DNA from: Ascarosepion bandense
Taxonomy: Eukaryota; Mollusca; Cephalopoda; Sepiida; Sepiidae
Direction of reading: 5' to 3'
Assembly (NCBI GenBank): GCA_037127315.1
Contig: JBBBDQ010001611.1
Coordinates: 930,001-994,000 of the forward strand
Length of the DNA stretch: 64,000 nucleotides
In this document: positions 1 through 10,370 of the stretch, piece by piece
How positions within the stretch are numbered: position 1 is the stretch's first letter
Layout: each line of letters starts with the position of its first letter
Notes under the pieces: model-generated
Told to the model about the DNA's origin: nothing
Seen by the model: the letters and a program-made list of their open reading frames with translations, nothing else
Databases searched by the model: none
Program-made: the position numbers and the translations under genes

Positions 1-1560
1 CAACAGTATTCAATGCACGGCCGAATGGTAGATTTATAAATGTGCAACATGGATTCTGAGGAGACAAACCTTAGGAACTGATTAAATCAGGAAGACCATT
101 GATGAACATCAGAAAATTTGTAGAACGTAAGATAGAACCTCGAGGGACGCCAGCGTTTATATAAAAGGATATGTAAATTTGCCAGTTCAAAGCAACTTCC
201 ATTTCACGATTTGATAGCAACGACTGGATTAAATTAAACAACTGTCCAGAAACACCGTAGCTTGCTCAAAAGGTCAGCATGCAAAAATCTGTCAAATTCT
301 TTCGAGATATCAAGAGCAACAACTTGAGCTTTGCCGTGCTTATCAAGAGTCTGGTATATATATATTCAGTGATGGTCGTTAGCACATCAGTGGTAGACCT
401 AGAGAAACGGGAGCCATGTTGTTTGTCAGAGTAAAAGTTGTAAGATGCCTATTTCAGTATTTATAATAGCCCCGAATAACTTGCCCAAAAATGATAAGTG
501 TCTAACAGGGTGATAATAAGAGAATTTTGATGATTCCCAAGAGTTCTTAAAACAGGAACAAAAGAGAAGGACTTCTAACAAACAGAAAAGCAGAAAAAGG
601 TGAGGCAATAGTTATAGAGTTTGCAGAGGGTTGGAGCCAGCTCAGGGGCACATTCCTCTAAAACGAGGGCTGGAATTCTATCACCACAACTTGACTTATG
701 AGAATCAAGCTTAGTAATTATGTTAGAGACCAGAGATGTGTTTATATATATATATTACTCAATTACGCCTCAGTTCGAGGTGGCAAATTGGGTATGGGTA
801 CTCTAGCCGTGTCAAGTGCGGAGTTGGATTATAATTTGCGAGAGAAGTAGTCGACCTTTTTCTGCTGTGGAGGTGAATAGAGAAGGGATCGACGGTTTTC
901 TGTTGTTCAGCACACTTTTGCAAGTAATCTTTGAAACAACATTTGCGAGATGCTATACACTGCTTCTATCAGCAAACAACAGCTTGGCGTCATTTAGGAC
1001 ATGTTTACATTTATTACAAGCAGAGACAAAGAGGTGCATATTCTGATCAGATACGTCACTCAGGTAAAGCCGGAAGAAGTGATTCCCGTGGGTGATGCCA
1101 GCTGAGAAAGCAGGAGAGAACCAAGAAGATGAACGAGATTTAAATCGGAATGAAAGCATCAATAACCCTTTAGAGGCGCAGTCTTGAACAAAGAAAGGGA
1201 CATCGCAAAGGAAATCACGGAATGAGTCCCAGTCTGCTCGTTGATAGCAGTAAGATATTCTGCTGGTAGGGGGTTTCTGGGTGAATTGTGAATAAAAAGA
1301 GGCATTTCATGACACCACAGCATGATCAGATTTGCCAAGCGGGCAGAGCTGCATAACGTGTCTTGAATCTGAGATAGTAGTAAAAAAGAAACCTAAAAGA
1401 GAAGCGTATTCATTGTGATTACTGGGAAAATGCGTGGGGAAATCAACCACTTCCGTGAAAGACTGAGGGATTGAGAAGTTCAACGCTTGGATTCCCTCAA
1501 GATCAGTGACAGAATTTTTCAGCCACTTGAAGTCACCGAACACAAATACATTAGCGAATT
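1..1560 (-). pseudogene. jockey/CR1-type LINE remnant (endonuclease end, linker, RT)
   Basis: Read on the minus strand, this is a decayed non-LTR retrotransposon ORF2. Near 1310-1545 is the end of an endonuclease-type domain (phrases PTHFPSNHNEY and GKSDHAVVS). Near 960-1160 is the linker usual between endonuclease and RT (SSSWFSPAFSAGITHGNHFF). From about 700 down to 1 are RT blocks: SCGDRIPALVLEECAPELAP, then a motif-B-like stretch (GSILRSTNFLMFINGLPDL), then SMLHIYKSTIRPCIEYC at the window edge. Stops and frameshifts are frequent, so it is dead. The stretch that should hold the YADD catalytic box is missing (see findings). The element runs off the left edge. Clade assignment rests on motif style only. 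Confidence 0.8.
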
Positions 1561-1615
1561 GGTGAAGAGAAATGACATTGACTATATTATCTGAAATCTT
1601 ATCTAGTATGCAGAA

Positions 1616-1641
1616 ATCAGTCTACGGCTATATCGTGTTGA
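1616..1641 (+). other. 5S rRNA-like 5' fragment
   Basis: About 24 nt (GTCTACGGCTATATCGTGTT and following GAAT) match the 5' end of the 5S-derived element at 35832 with one difference. It lies at the junction of the two antisense LINE copies. It is too short to be a gene. It may be a truncated 5S-derived SINE or a template-switch scar. Confidence 0.5.
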
Positions 1642-1644
1642 ATG

Positions 1645-2690
1645 TTCTGTTGTTATCAGATGTGTTGCTCTGGTAAAGTCGGAAAGAGTGATTCCTGTGG
1701 GTGATAGCATTGAGCAAACAGAAGAGAAACAAGGAGATAAAAAAAGGTATAAGTCAAAATTTTCTAGCTGAGATGAAAGCTTCGATGCCAGTTTTCACTC
1801 AGGAGACTTCATAGGTGCAGTCTTGAACAGGAATACTAAAAACTTTGTTCAAAGAAACATCGCAATGAGAATTATAGAATAATTCCCAGTCTGCTTGTTG
1901 ATAGCAGTAAGATATTCTGCTGGTAGGAGCTTCCTGTGTGGAAGGGGAGTAAAAAGACATTTACTGACACCACAGTATGATCAGTTGCCAAGAAGGCACA
2001 GCTGCATGACCTGACAAGAATCTGGCTTAGAAGTAAGGAAGAGATCTAGAAGAGAAGCATGTTCAGTGTGATTACTGGGGGAAACATGTAGGGAAATCAG
2101 CCACTTGGCTGAGAGACTGAGTAATTGTGAAGTTTAGCATTTGAACTTCAGCAAGATCAGTGACAGTTTTCCATTCATTTGGTATGTTGCCATTGAAGTC
2201 AATGAACACAAATAGATTAGCAAATGGTTGAAGGGAAATAGCCTTGTCTATATTGTCTGAAATGCTATCTAGATTGCAGCAGTCAAAAGAAGGGGAGTAG
2301 TAGAGAAAGAGATAATTTACTGAGTTTGGCAGAGAGAAATAGAGACACACGTACAAGTGGACAGGAGGTTCAAGAGAGATCCTCCTAGCCAGAGAGAGAT
2401 CTTCGCCGAGATAAACACCCAGGTCATGCATGTGGACATTGAAGTCCTTCCTAAAGAGAGGAAGGTATGCAGGAATCAAGAAATCAGAGGAGGTAATTGT
2501 AGGGCTGGTGTTGATTTTGCAAAGAGATAAGATGTCTGGGGACATTTCGTAGAGGAACGATTCCATACTACAAACGTTGGTACGGATACCACGGACGTTA
2601 GTGAAAGTGATATTGAAGGGCGTAGGTGAATTTTGCTTGAATGGTTTAGTTTTATATATATTATGTGTTGTCATGAGTTAGAGTCAGTTC
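1645..2690 (-). pseudogene. second jockey/CR1-type LINE copy (endonuclease domain and linker)
   Basis: A 200-codon open stretch at 2072-2674 resembles a LINE apurinic-type endonuclease domain: an N-terminal TFTNVRGIRTN stretch, MSPDILSLCKINTS (the usual catalytic E of the CET motif looks changed), LFRKDFNVHMHDLGVYLGED, and LFVFIDFNGNIPNEW (the GDFN catalytic block, degraded). Downstream on the same strand (2050 to about 1650) lies linker sequence related to the first copy, ending near LSPTGITL-type residues. The copy stops in the linker and contains no RT. It sits head-to-tail beside the first copy, so this is a tandem arrangement of two partial elements of one family. Confidence 0.8.
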
Positions 2691-3008
2691 GGTAAGAAGA
2701 GACAAAGTAGCAGTCGTCTGTCAAATGCAATATATGTATAGAAAGAAAACCGACATACACTGTAGCATAATGTGGTCTCAGGATTACCCACCGGAGATAC
2801 TTGCCAGGACATACATCTATGCGAGACATAGCACTGCAAGAACCCCGATATTATTGGACTGTTGATCAGCGCAACCTCTCAAGGCGCTATCCAAGAGTTC
2901 GGGCTTCTAACTAGTTGAAAAAAAAAAGACTAAATGTATTCTAAGTGAAATTATTTACCTTAAATTAGATTTTTTTATACACTATTTTATAACTTCAAGG
3001 TAGGCGTA
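2691..3008. other. unassigned AT-rich spacer
   Basis: No coding signal, RNA gene or repeat family is recognised in this stretch between the LINE copy and the Helitron. Confidence 0.5.
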
Positions 3009-3288
3009 TCTAAACTTATTAATAAATGGAACTTTGTGTGTGTGTGTGTGTGTGTGTGTGCTCGTTACCTATAGACTCCCAAACGGCTGAACCGATTTTC
3101 TTGAAAATTTACACAGTTGTACTACAAGCGTCTGCGAGTGCTCTTAACTATGTTTTGTGTCGAGGTACCCCCGATAAATATCGAAAATCGATAATTAAAA
3201 AAATCGGTTATACACTCATAGACAAAGACATAAGGAACGATATTCGGAAGTTTCAAGGTTGCAGTTCTTACAATAGTGCAGAAAATCG

Positions 3289-3323
<35 letters not shown>

Positions 3324-3507
3324 CAAGATGTTTGTGTGTGTGTGTGTCTGTTTATCTGTTTGTATGTCCTTTATACAAATCTACAATTTTTATCCGATTC
3401 TCACCAAACTTCACACAAACATTCTTTAGGCTGAGTCTGAGCTCTAGAACCATGGATTAGTTTTAAAGCTTTCATTACACACGAGCAAGGCTGGACTATA
3501 CTGCTAG
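3009..3507 (+). mobile_element. non-autonomous Helitron, copy 1
   Basis: It begins TCTAAACTTATTAATAAATG after an A and ends CTAG before a T. Helitrons begin TC, end CTRR and insert between A and T. A GC-rich hairpin (degraded here, CACGAGCAAGGCTGGAC) lies about 10 nt before the CTAG, as expected. The interior has a (GT)n tract near the 5' end and a (TA)n tract in the middle. There is no Rep/helicase coding sequence, so it is non-autonomous. This copy is shorter than the roughly 700-bp relatives; part of the region after the TA tract is missing. Confidence 0.85.
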
Positions 3508-3849
3508 TTTTATATAGTAAGTACATGATTTTTGTAGGTGTTATTTGTTAACAAAATTTCTTTTAGGTCCGACATTATGTGACGGTTTTAGCATTCACAG
3601 ATAATTTTTCATGATGGTTTCCTTGTAGTATTTATGTCTTATATTACAAAGTATATTCAGTTAAAATGTTTCACCGTAAGTGCGGCTTGGTATGTTATAC
3701 ATATTAGTTGATCTTCATTCTTCGGCAAGTATGAACGAGTGGGGTATGTGTCCTGTGGGCAGCCGAGCCAACATTACTTGTTTTTCTTCCTCTAGTAGAC
3801 ACCTGTCTTCATCCAGATAGTCTAACTGATCCTATGTTATTTGCGTTGT

Positions 3850-4620
3850 CGATTCATCTCTTGCCAATCATTAATAAACCTACCTACATCATTTTTGGAT
3901 TTCCTTACGTGAACTTGAAAATGATTATCAAAGGTTTCATTTTGGGTAGAATTTGCGGCGGAGTCTGTCTGGCCAGTCCTTTTAATTTCTAAGTGCTTTG
4001 GGATCTATCAAAGCACTATTTCTTTACGGTTGAATTGTTAATCTAGCCTGTATGTCAATTTCACCAGAAGTGAGTTGACATGTTCTTTTTTTAAGTATTG
4101 CTCTTATAACAGATTTTTTAAGTATTGCTCTTATAACAGAAAGAAATATTGACTCCCTATGGTAGGCATATTTTTGGACAGATAACTCAAAGTAAAATCA
4201 TCTACATACAAAGATCCATTTATACCATTAGCGAGTTTTATTTTGCCATATTACTTTTTTTTATAGACTGAACATAGTGACTGATAATACACTCCATGGT
4301 GGCACTTCTTGGATTTTGGGGATTGGGCAGTATGAATCCAATACGAACGTGAAAATTCTATTAAAAAGAAAGTTCTCAAAGAATTCTGATAGCGTATATT
4401 TCAGTCTAAGGTCATATTGATCTCACATGATTTAATATTTTTAGGAAGTTTTGTAATCGTCTTTCAAGTCAAAAAGTACTGTCGCCATGTGTTTCTTTTT
4501 TTTAAATGCTTCCCTTATAAAGCTTTCAAGTAGTCCAGATCATCCATAATAGTTATACTTTTTTCTGCAAAAACACACTGTAAGTTGTTTAGTTTTTTAT
4601 AATCCAATTACCAAACTAAA
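3850..4620 (-). pseudogene. I-clade LINE reverse transcriptase remnant
   Basis: On the minus strand, degraded RT sequence is readable in shifting frames. There is a motif-B-like EVPPWSVLSVTMFSL (usual form GVPQGSVLS) near 4270-4315. This is followed by the catalytic motif C, LYVDDF, near 4195-4212, in a context (NGINGSLYVDDFTLSYLSKNM) typical of I-type LINEs. Upstream, DDLDYLKAL and ITKLPKNIKSC suggest the motif A neighbourhood. Many stops. It lies downstream of I-clade C-terminal sequence (5065-5515), so it is probably a separate copy or a rearranged part of one. Confidence 0.65.
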
Positions 4621-4795
4621 CGTTTATTCACAATTTTCTCTAAGACTTTTCATAAACATCTGAGTTTTCTCCAGAAAGGTAATTCCTGGAACATTTTCTT
4701 TTTTGTGTTCTCTCTCTTTCAAAAAGGTATTTCTGGTAATATTTTTCAAGATGTATTTCTGGTAATATACATCACATCCTGATTGAGCACTCTGG
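4620..4795 (-). repeat. degenerate ~30-bp subrepeats, probable I-clade LINE 3' UTR
   Basis: Imperfect units built on GTATTTCTGGTAATAT occur here. Similar units lie at 17660-17880, 27490-27600, 31860-31910 and 62600-62720. At the last locus they run directly into I-clade LINE C-terminal coding sequence, which suggests they are its 3' UTR. Confidence 0.5.
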
Positions 4796-4800
4796 AAAAA

Positions 4801-5060
4801 TGGTAGACTTTGAAAAACAGTAGCTACTCTGGCATCTACGCATCGTTCATTCAGCACTCAGCTATTGGGTGTGTATAATGATAATATACACGCTAAAAGG
4901 TCTGCCTCCTTCTACCGAGCGCCCATAACTAAGAGGTAGAATCTCCGACTGACGCCAATTTGGTCGGGTTTCAATCCTGGGTAAAAAGCTAATCGGATGT
5001 CTAACCGTACTGATGAACCGTGACACAGCGAAACAGATCTGTCTGCGAATGACTATATAT
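4801..5060 (+). mobile_element. tRNA-like SINE carrying a hammerhead motif, copy 1
   Basis: The unit has three parts. A block at about 4801-4905 is shared with copies at 29.5 and 60.5 kb. A tRNA-like head follows, with an A-box-like TAACTAAGAGGTAG and a B-box-like GGGTTTCAATCCTGG. Then comes a hammerhead-like core and a (TA)n tail near 5053. It sits inside antisense I-clade LINE 3' sequence: LINE C-terminal coding lies on one side and LINE 3' UTR-like subrepeats on the other. tRNA-related SINEs are transcribed by Pol III from the internal boxes and mobilised by a partner LINE. Confidence 0.7.
5005..5048 (+). ncRNA. hammerhead ribozyme motif, copy 1 (degraded stem II)
   Basis: CTGATGA is at 5010-5016, GAAA at 5030-5033 and the cleavage triplet GTC at 5041-5043. 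Stem I can pair CGTA with TGCG (4 bp, one G-U). Stem III is ACA/TGT around GATC. Stem II (ACCGT GAC ACAGC) has two mismatches relative to the 29.3 kb copy, so this copy is probably weak or inactive. Confidence 0.6.
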
Positions 5061-5064
5061 ATAT

Positions 5065-5515
5065 TTCGTTTTATATTTTCTTGTAGCAGCCGACCACTTT
5101 TAGATACGATAGTATGTTATTCATATTTACATTTTCGAACAGATCAAACAAGCTATCAGTATTATAAAATTGTTGCTTAAATATTGATAGTTCTGGACAC
5201 TGTCAAAATATGTTTAATTGATAGGACTTGTTTACATGCTTGGCACACAGGTTGAATTTCATTAGTAAGTAAGAATGAATGTGTCCTTTTCGTATGGCCA
5301 GTACGCAAACGAGCAATTACAACTCCTTTTTTTCGAAACTTCCTGATGGAGGTATAATTTACTCCGATCTTGGGTTAGATTTAATGGAATTTATTTTGTG
5401 GATAATCATCACAGTACTCCTGCAAATATCTTGAAAATATATTTATTTCCTTCTTAAAGTCTGTATGTGGGATCTTTATCCCTGTATCCACATTCATGTC
5501 CAGAAGTAATTTGGC
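5065..5515 (-). pseudogene. I-clade LINE C-terminal region
   Basis: The minus strand encodes DVAAKLLLDMNVDTGIKIPH, then the conserved LINE tail block VVIARLRTGHTKRTHSFLLT, then a zinc-knuckle-like QPVCQACKQVLSIKHI (C-x2-C...H). In I-type LINEs this block follows the RNase H domain. The frame is broken by stops and shifts. The 5' side abuts a mariner fragment near 5519; the 3' side is interrupted by the SINE at 4801-5060. Confidence 0.8.
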
Positions 5516-5518
5516 TGC

Positions 5519-6109
5519 TACGTCTGTAAGGGGGATGAGGGAGCAGTTCCCAGCCCAGCACGTTGATGGTCTCCACCGTCTGTTGTCTTCGAGTAGGCAA
5601 AGTCATCATGGACAAATTTGTGTGCTGCCCCAACAGATAGGCTCAAAGTTCTTGCAATGTCATCCACTGTCACCCTTCTGTCAGACTGAATGAGTTCATT
5701 GACTGATTCGATCACCACAGGAGACCTCACTTCTGTAGGCCTACCAGGCCTGTCTTTATCCTCAACACTGCTCCGTCCTTCTTCAAACAATTTTGCCCAC
5801 TTGTAGAGATGTTTTGGCTGAAACATGTGGCACCATACACAGTTGACATTATGCTATGAATTTCAACTGATTTGCACTCTTCATCAACCAAAACTTGATA
5901 ACTGATCTCTGTTCAATCCTGGATCATGCTTCTTGGTCGGTCATCTTTGTTAACCTCCAAAACTCTCAAAGTTTTTTTCAATCTGCAAAAACAAAAAACA
6001 TAAATTCTTTTGAAAAAGAAGTAAAGAGAAAAATTAAGAAAATTGTCCATCTGTCTGTTTTAGAAGTCCTTATACCGAGAAAATCACCTTATTAATTGAA
6101 TGAGCCTCG
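5519..6109 (-). pseudogene. mariner-type transposon fragment (N-terminal HTH of transposase)
   Basis: A 102-codon open stretch (5518-5826, minus) reads LYKWAKLFEEGRSSVEDKDR, PGRPTEV, then a second helix-turn-helix (VDDIARTLSLSVGAAHKFVH). This is the paired-like DNA-binding region of mariner transposases. Upstream, in another frame, EECKSVEIHSIMSTVYG adds the preceding helix. A terminal sequence ending CCTCGTA at 6105-6111 matches the end of the internally deleted element at 43754-44043, so the 5' TIR is present next to a TA. The catalytic DDE part is absent. It is flanked on both sides by antisense I-clade LINE sequence. Confidence 0.75.
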
Positions 6110-6111
6110 TA

Positions 6112-7140
6112 TGATATTTATCAGCTATTTTCTTTATCATATGCCAAACAGATTTAGATTTGGTCACTGAACTAAGTTTGCAGCATTCTTGTTTGTTACT
6201 TATAACTTATTTTTTGAGCTTTTACTAGAAGTTGCTTAAATTTTAGCAAGTTGTGTGTTGTGGGATCTTTGTTAAAAACCCTTAATGTTCTTCTGAGCCT
6301 GATGGCATTTGTGCATTCATCATTAAACGTTTTTTGTTAATGTTATGCTTAGGGATGAATTTTTTTGCAACAGAAACCAGTATTTCTGTAAAATGTGTTA
6401 TATCCTTCATGCATAGTCCTAATCTTTCAAAGCATAGTTTTTGAAATTCCTCCCCGTTCGCCGTACTTAATTACCAATATTGAAAATTTTCATTATCTTG
6501 CGCCGAATTTTGCAGGCAAATTGGTAAATGATCGCTACCACATGTGTCCATTTGTACCTCCCAGGAACATTCATGAAAAATAGATGGATTGCATAAAGAT
6601 AAACCAATTGCAGAGAATGGACACATAAGTTCGTGATTTATCGTTATACATAAATCATAGATATATAAAACAGATTCCATATTCTTTTCGGATTTGTATC
6701 TTTACAACCCCATAAACTGTTGTGACAGTTAAAAATCTCCTTGTAACATAAAGAGAGCAGAGAGTTGCCTTATAATTTCCTGCAATTCATTTTCATTTAT
6801 TTCTTCATTTCGTAGAATGTACAATGAGTAAATGTTGATTAGTCTGTGCAGCGTCACTTTTACAGCTACTGCCTGTAAATAAGTTTTCATGTTTATCTGA
6901 CTTTGTGAGACATCATTTCGGACTAAGATGGATGTACCACCTGATGCCCGAAGACTAGTGTCTTTTATGGAATTGTATTTCTGATAATTCCTTATATTTA
7001 TATTGTCATCCCTCTAAAGGAAGGTTTCCTGAAGGTAGATCACTGCTAGAGTCAGATCTGTTATCACTAGAAAGAGATCGTTAATGTTCGGTTTCAATCC
7101 CCGATAATTCCATGGCAATATTTTATACATGCTTGTCTTT
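6112..7140 (-). pseudogene. I-clade LINE ORF2 5' part: endonuclease domain and linker
   Basis: On the minus strand ORF2 appears to start near 7133 (MYKILPWNYRGLKPNINDLF, where the N of the catalytic QWN block is preserved). It continues with LQETFLRG (catalytic E), ASGGTSILVRNDVSQSQINM, LQAVAVKVTLHRLINIYSLY, FNCHNSLWGCKDTNPK (GDFN block, degraded), LSLCNPSIFHECSWEV and DTCGSDHLPICL (catalytic SDH). The linker ends with TKSKSVWHMIKKIADKY at the mariner boundary. These are the successive motifs of an I-type LINE endonuclease. Frameshifts near 6700 and 6450 show it is dead. Confidence 0.82.
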
Positions 7141-9640
7141 TCTTGTTTACGGCTTATTTGGTTTTGATAAGTTTTAGTTTAGAAGTTTTAGCCGTCTGTG
7201 GGTTTTATCTATCTACTTTCCTTCTCATCTAACTTTTCAGAGATTTTCAGTCGGCACTTCCAGTTTTTGCTTGGTTGCTTCCAATTTCTTTGGTCATACT
7301 CTTATTCTACCGTTTAAGAACTTTACTGAACGTAAAGGTTATCTCTGTGACCTTTGTTCTGCAGATGACGTAAAATGTTTTGGAGCAGAGGTTTGCTTCT
7401 GAGATGTTATCCGATTATGGCTAGTTACCATTTCTTTTTTTCAGGTTCAGCCTCTCCCAATTCTTTGTCATACATTTTCTTTTTACATTGAGCGAGTCAT
7501 TCGGCCCCAAGTGCATCAGTCTCTCAGTAATGTCCCTAGACTTGTTAGTGAGATTAGAATTATTTGGATTTGTCTTATACACTGATCTTCCATAGGAAGG
7601 GCCCCTTATGTACCCTTCAACTAATTTTGTTCTCTTCCAAAAGGAAATGTTTTTATATTTAATTTCCACGATTTTCTTTTTTTCCAGAAATCACAACTAA
7701 AGTAAGCTGGATGATTCTCCTGGCAATTTTACACACCTCATCTTGTCTTGGTTCTCATCTTATTGGCAATTTACCAAGGGATTTAAACCCATCCGCCTTG
7801 GTTAGGATGAGGATACATCTACCAGTATACTATAGCGAGAAGTTTGAGCCTCTGTTAATTTTGACCTTCAGTATCCAAAAATCTATCGACTTGATTTAAA
7901 ACTGTGATCAAATTTTGTTTCTCTTCGATTGACTCTCTGTCACCGCCTTTTAGTATTTTTAATATAAAGAGTAGCGTGTTTGATCGTTATATGATCAACC
8001 TGTCAGTTAATGTCGGGTTTAATTATAGAAGTGTTAGGAATTGGCGTGACCAGCCGATTGATCGGATCTGGCCTTTCCGACCCTACCGTCTGGCCCAAGT
8101 AAAGACCAAAGAAGAGGCTTCTCTATCAGATGACCATTTATACAACCGAGTCTTGGACAACAGTCTCCAGGTTGCCCTCTTCAGGTATTGCGAGTCGCCA
8201 TCTATAACAAACAGCTGACCTTATTAAAGTGTGTGGTCCTCTGAAGAAATGCAGTCATTGTGTTCTACAGCCTCAGTGAAAAGAGCGGAAAAAGGTCGAA
8301 GCGCAACAAAGTTTTACAACATCGTAACAGCTTAAATGTTTTAACTCTAACATGTTTCATTAAGAGAAACCGTTAATCATTCAAATAACTAGTTTGTTAT
8401 GTTCTGTAATTTCACCAACCATTTATTTTAATACCCTCCCTCCACCGAGATCGTCACTTTTCGCTATAGTGCATTTATATGCTTTTGAAACATCTAAACA
8501 TGTATCGAAAAAGCTTTTAGATGTCTTTGTCGGAAAAATCTGATATTTGGTCAGATATTTGTAAGGAGTTTGAGTTGATAACTTTTCAACAATCGCTCGG
8601 ACATTCATTCAAGGTAAATCGGGAAGACTTTCGAATTAAATTTGATGGAAAGATTCCGGGTCATACGTTTCGTCATATTCTCTCATTAGTATCCAAACGG
8701 GAACGGAATAATTTACTTTTGTTCGACTGCCAACCAGAATCAATTCACAACGCATTTCCTGGTGCATCGGAAAATTTTCTATAACCAGCTTTTGAACCCT
8801 TCGTAGAAAGCCCGTTGTACTCTGAAATAAGCATTGGAAAAAACAAACAAACAAAAAAACAAACAAACAATAAAACCCTCAATGTGATATCTTTAAGTAA
8901 CAATATCAACTATTCGGATCCCTGAGGTCATCCGTATATGAATTTGTCGTACTCACGTACACATCTTTACATTCACACCCACATACGCGTTTACATATTG
9001 TGTATTTTACACATACGCATTTACTTCTGTCCGGCGTCTTCTCATCTTTGAGACACACGTGATCCCCTCACTTGGGCGTCCGCTATCGCCGGCGATAGTG
9101 AAATAATCTGCAGCAGTTTCCCAACTTGAGCGACACCCCCTTGCTATCCAGTATGGAAGAGGGACATTGATTTAATTCTTGATAGCACACCCGCACTAAC
9201 TGCAGGTCACAATTAGGCGGCAATTTATTTCTTTAACACACATGTAAACAATCACACTAACTCCAGCTGGAACCTTCAGCAAATTAACAACAGTATGTAC
9301 ATTACATTATTCTTCCTTTCACGAACTTTAATTATTGACTTTATGTTTCTTAACGTTACAAGGAAAACAACGTTTCCTTCACTACCTGATTAATCAACTT
9401 TATTTAATCTATTGTTTATAATATATGTTTTAATTGCTATTTATTTCCGTGTCGTTGTCTTATTTCCTCTGCTACCTTACACCGATCGAACCTTGATTAT
9501 AAATATCGTTAGCGGATACCGGGGTATCCGCTAAAAATGACTGCCTCCGCGTGGCACACAAACTTCCTTTTATATAAAGCTACACAAATATGCAATTATT
9601 GCATCATACTATGACCTGAGCTATATAACTAAGAAATTTC
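7141..9640. other. no confident feature; unassigned sequence
   Basis: Open stretches of 60-105 codons (e.g. 7904-8218, 8521-8784) do not resemble anything I recognise, and coding is not supported by context. An oligo-A/(CAAA)n-like tract lies near 8840-8870. A perfect 16-bp palindrome, CTATCGCCGGCGATAG, lies at 9083-9098 in a GC-richer patch (9030-9210). Confidence 0.4.
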
Positions 9641-9649
9641 TTTTTTGCC

Positions 9650-10370
9650 CTCTATTCCACTTGCCTCGTCTGTTCACCTGCCCTCCATTCCACTTGCCTC
9701 GTCTGTTCACCTGCCCTCCATTCCACTTGACTCGTCTGTTCACCTGCCCTCCATTCCACTTGACTCGTCTGTTCACCTGCCCTCCATTCCACTTGACTCG
9801 TCTGTTCACCTGCCCTCCATTCCACTTGACTCGTCTGTTCACCTGCCCTCCATTCCACTTGACTCGTCTGTTCACCTGCCCTCCATTCCACTTGACTCGT
9901 CTGTTCACCTGCCCTCCATTCCACTTGACTCGTCTGTTCACCTGCCCTCCATTCCACTTGACTCGTCTGTTCACCTGCCCTCCATTCCACTTGACTCGTC
10001 TGTTCACCTGCCCTCCATTCCACTTGCCTCGTCTGTTCACCTGCCCTCCATTCCACTTGATCCTGTTCCACCTTGCCCTCCATTCTTGTCGTCCTGTTCA
10101 CCTGCCCTCCATTCCACTTGCCTCGTCTGTTACCTGCCCTTCCATTCCATCCTGTTCCTCCTCTATTCCACTTGCCTCGTCTGTTCACCTGTCCTCCATT
10201 CCACTTGCCTCCTTGCACCTCCTTCCATTTCACCTTGCTTCCCTCCCTATTCCACTTGCCTCGTCTGTTCACCTGCCCTCTATTTTACTTGCTCTTCTAT
10301 TCACCTGCCCTCTATTCCACTTGCCTCGTCTGTTCACCAGCCCTCAATTTCACTTGCCTCGTCTGTTAAC
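9650..10370 (+). repeat. 33-bp minisatellite array 1
   Basis: Tandem 33-bp units containing TTCACCTGCCCTCCATTCCA and CTTGACTCGTCTG run almost perfectly from about 9655 to 10060, then degenerate to 10365. Because 33 is divisible by 3 and the unit has few stops, several frames stay open over hundreds of codons; these are artefacts. The unit is the reverse complement of that at 12670-17195. Confidence 0.95.

Noticed and set aside
4921..4985. Functional tRNA gene
   Set aside because: Only A- and B-box-like blocks are present; no complete cloverleaf, and the unit continues into SINE sequence. The same holds for heads at 29.4, 48.8 and 60.7 kb.
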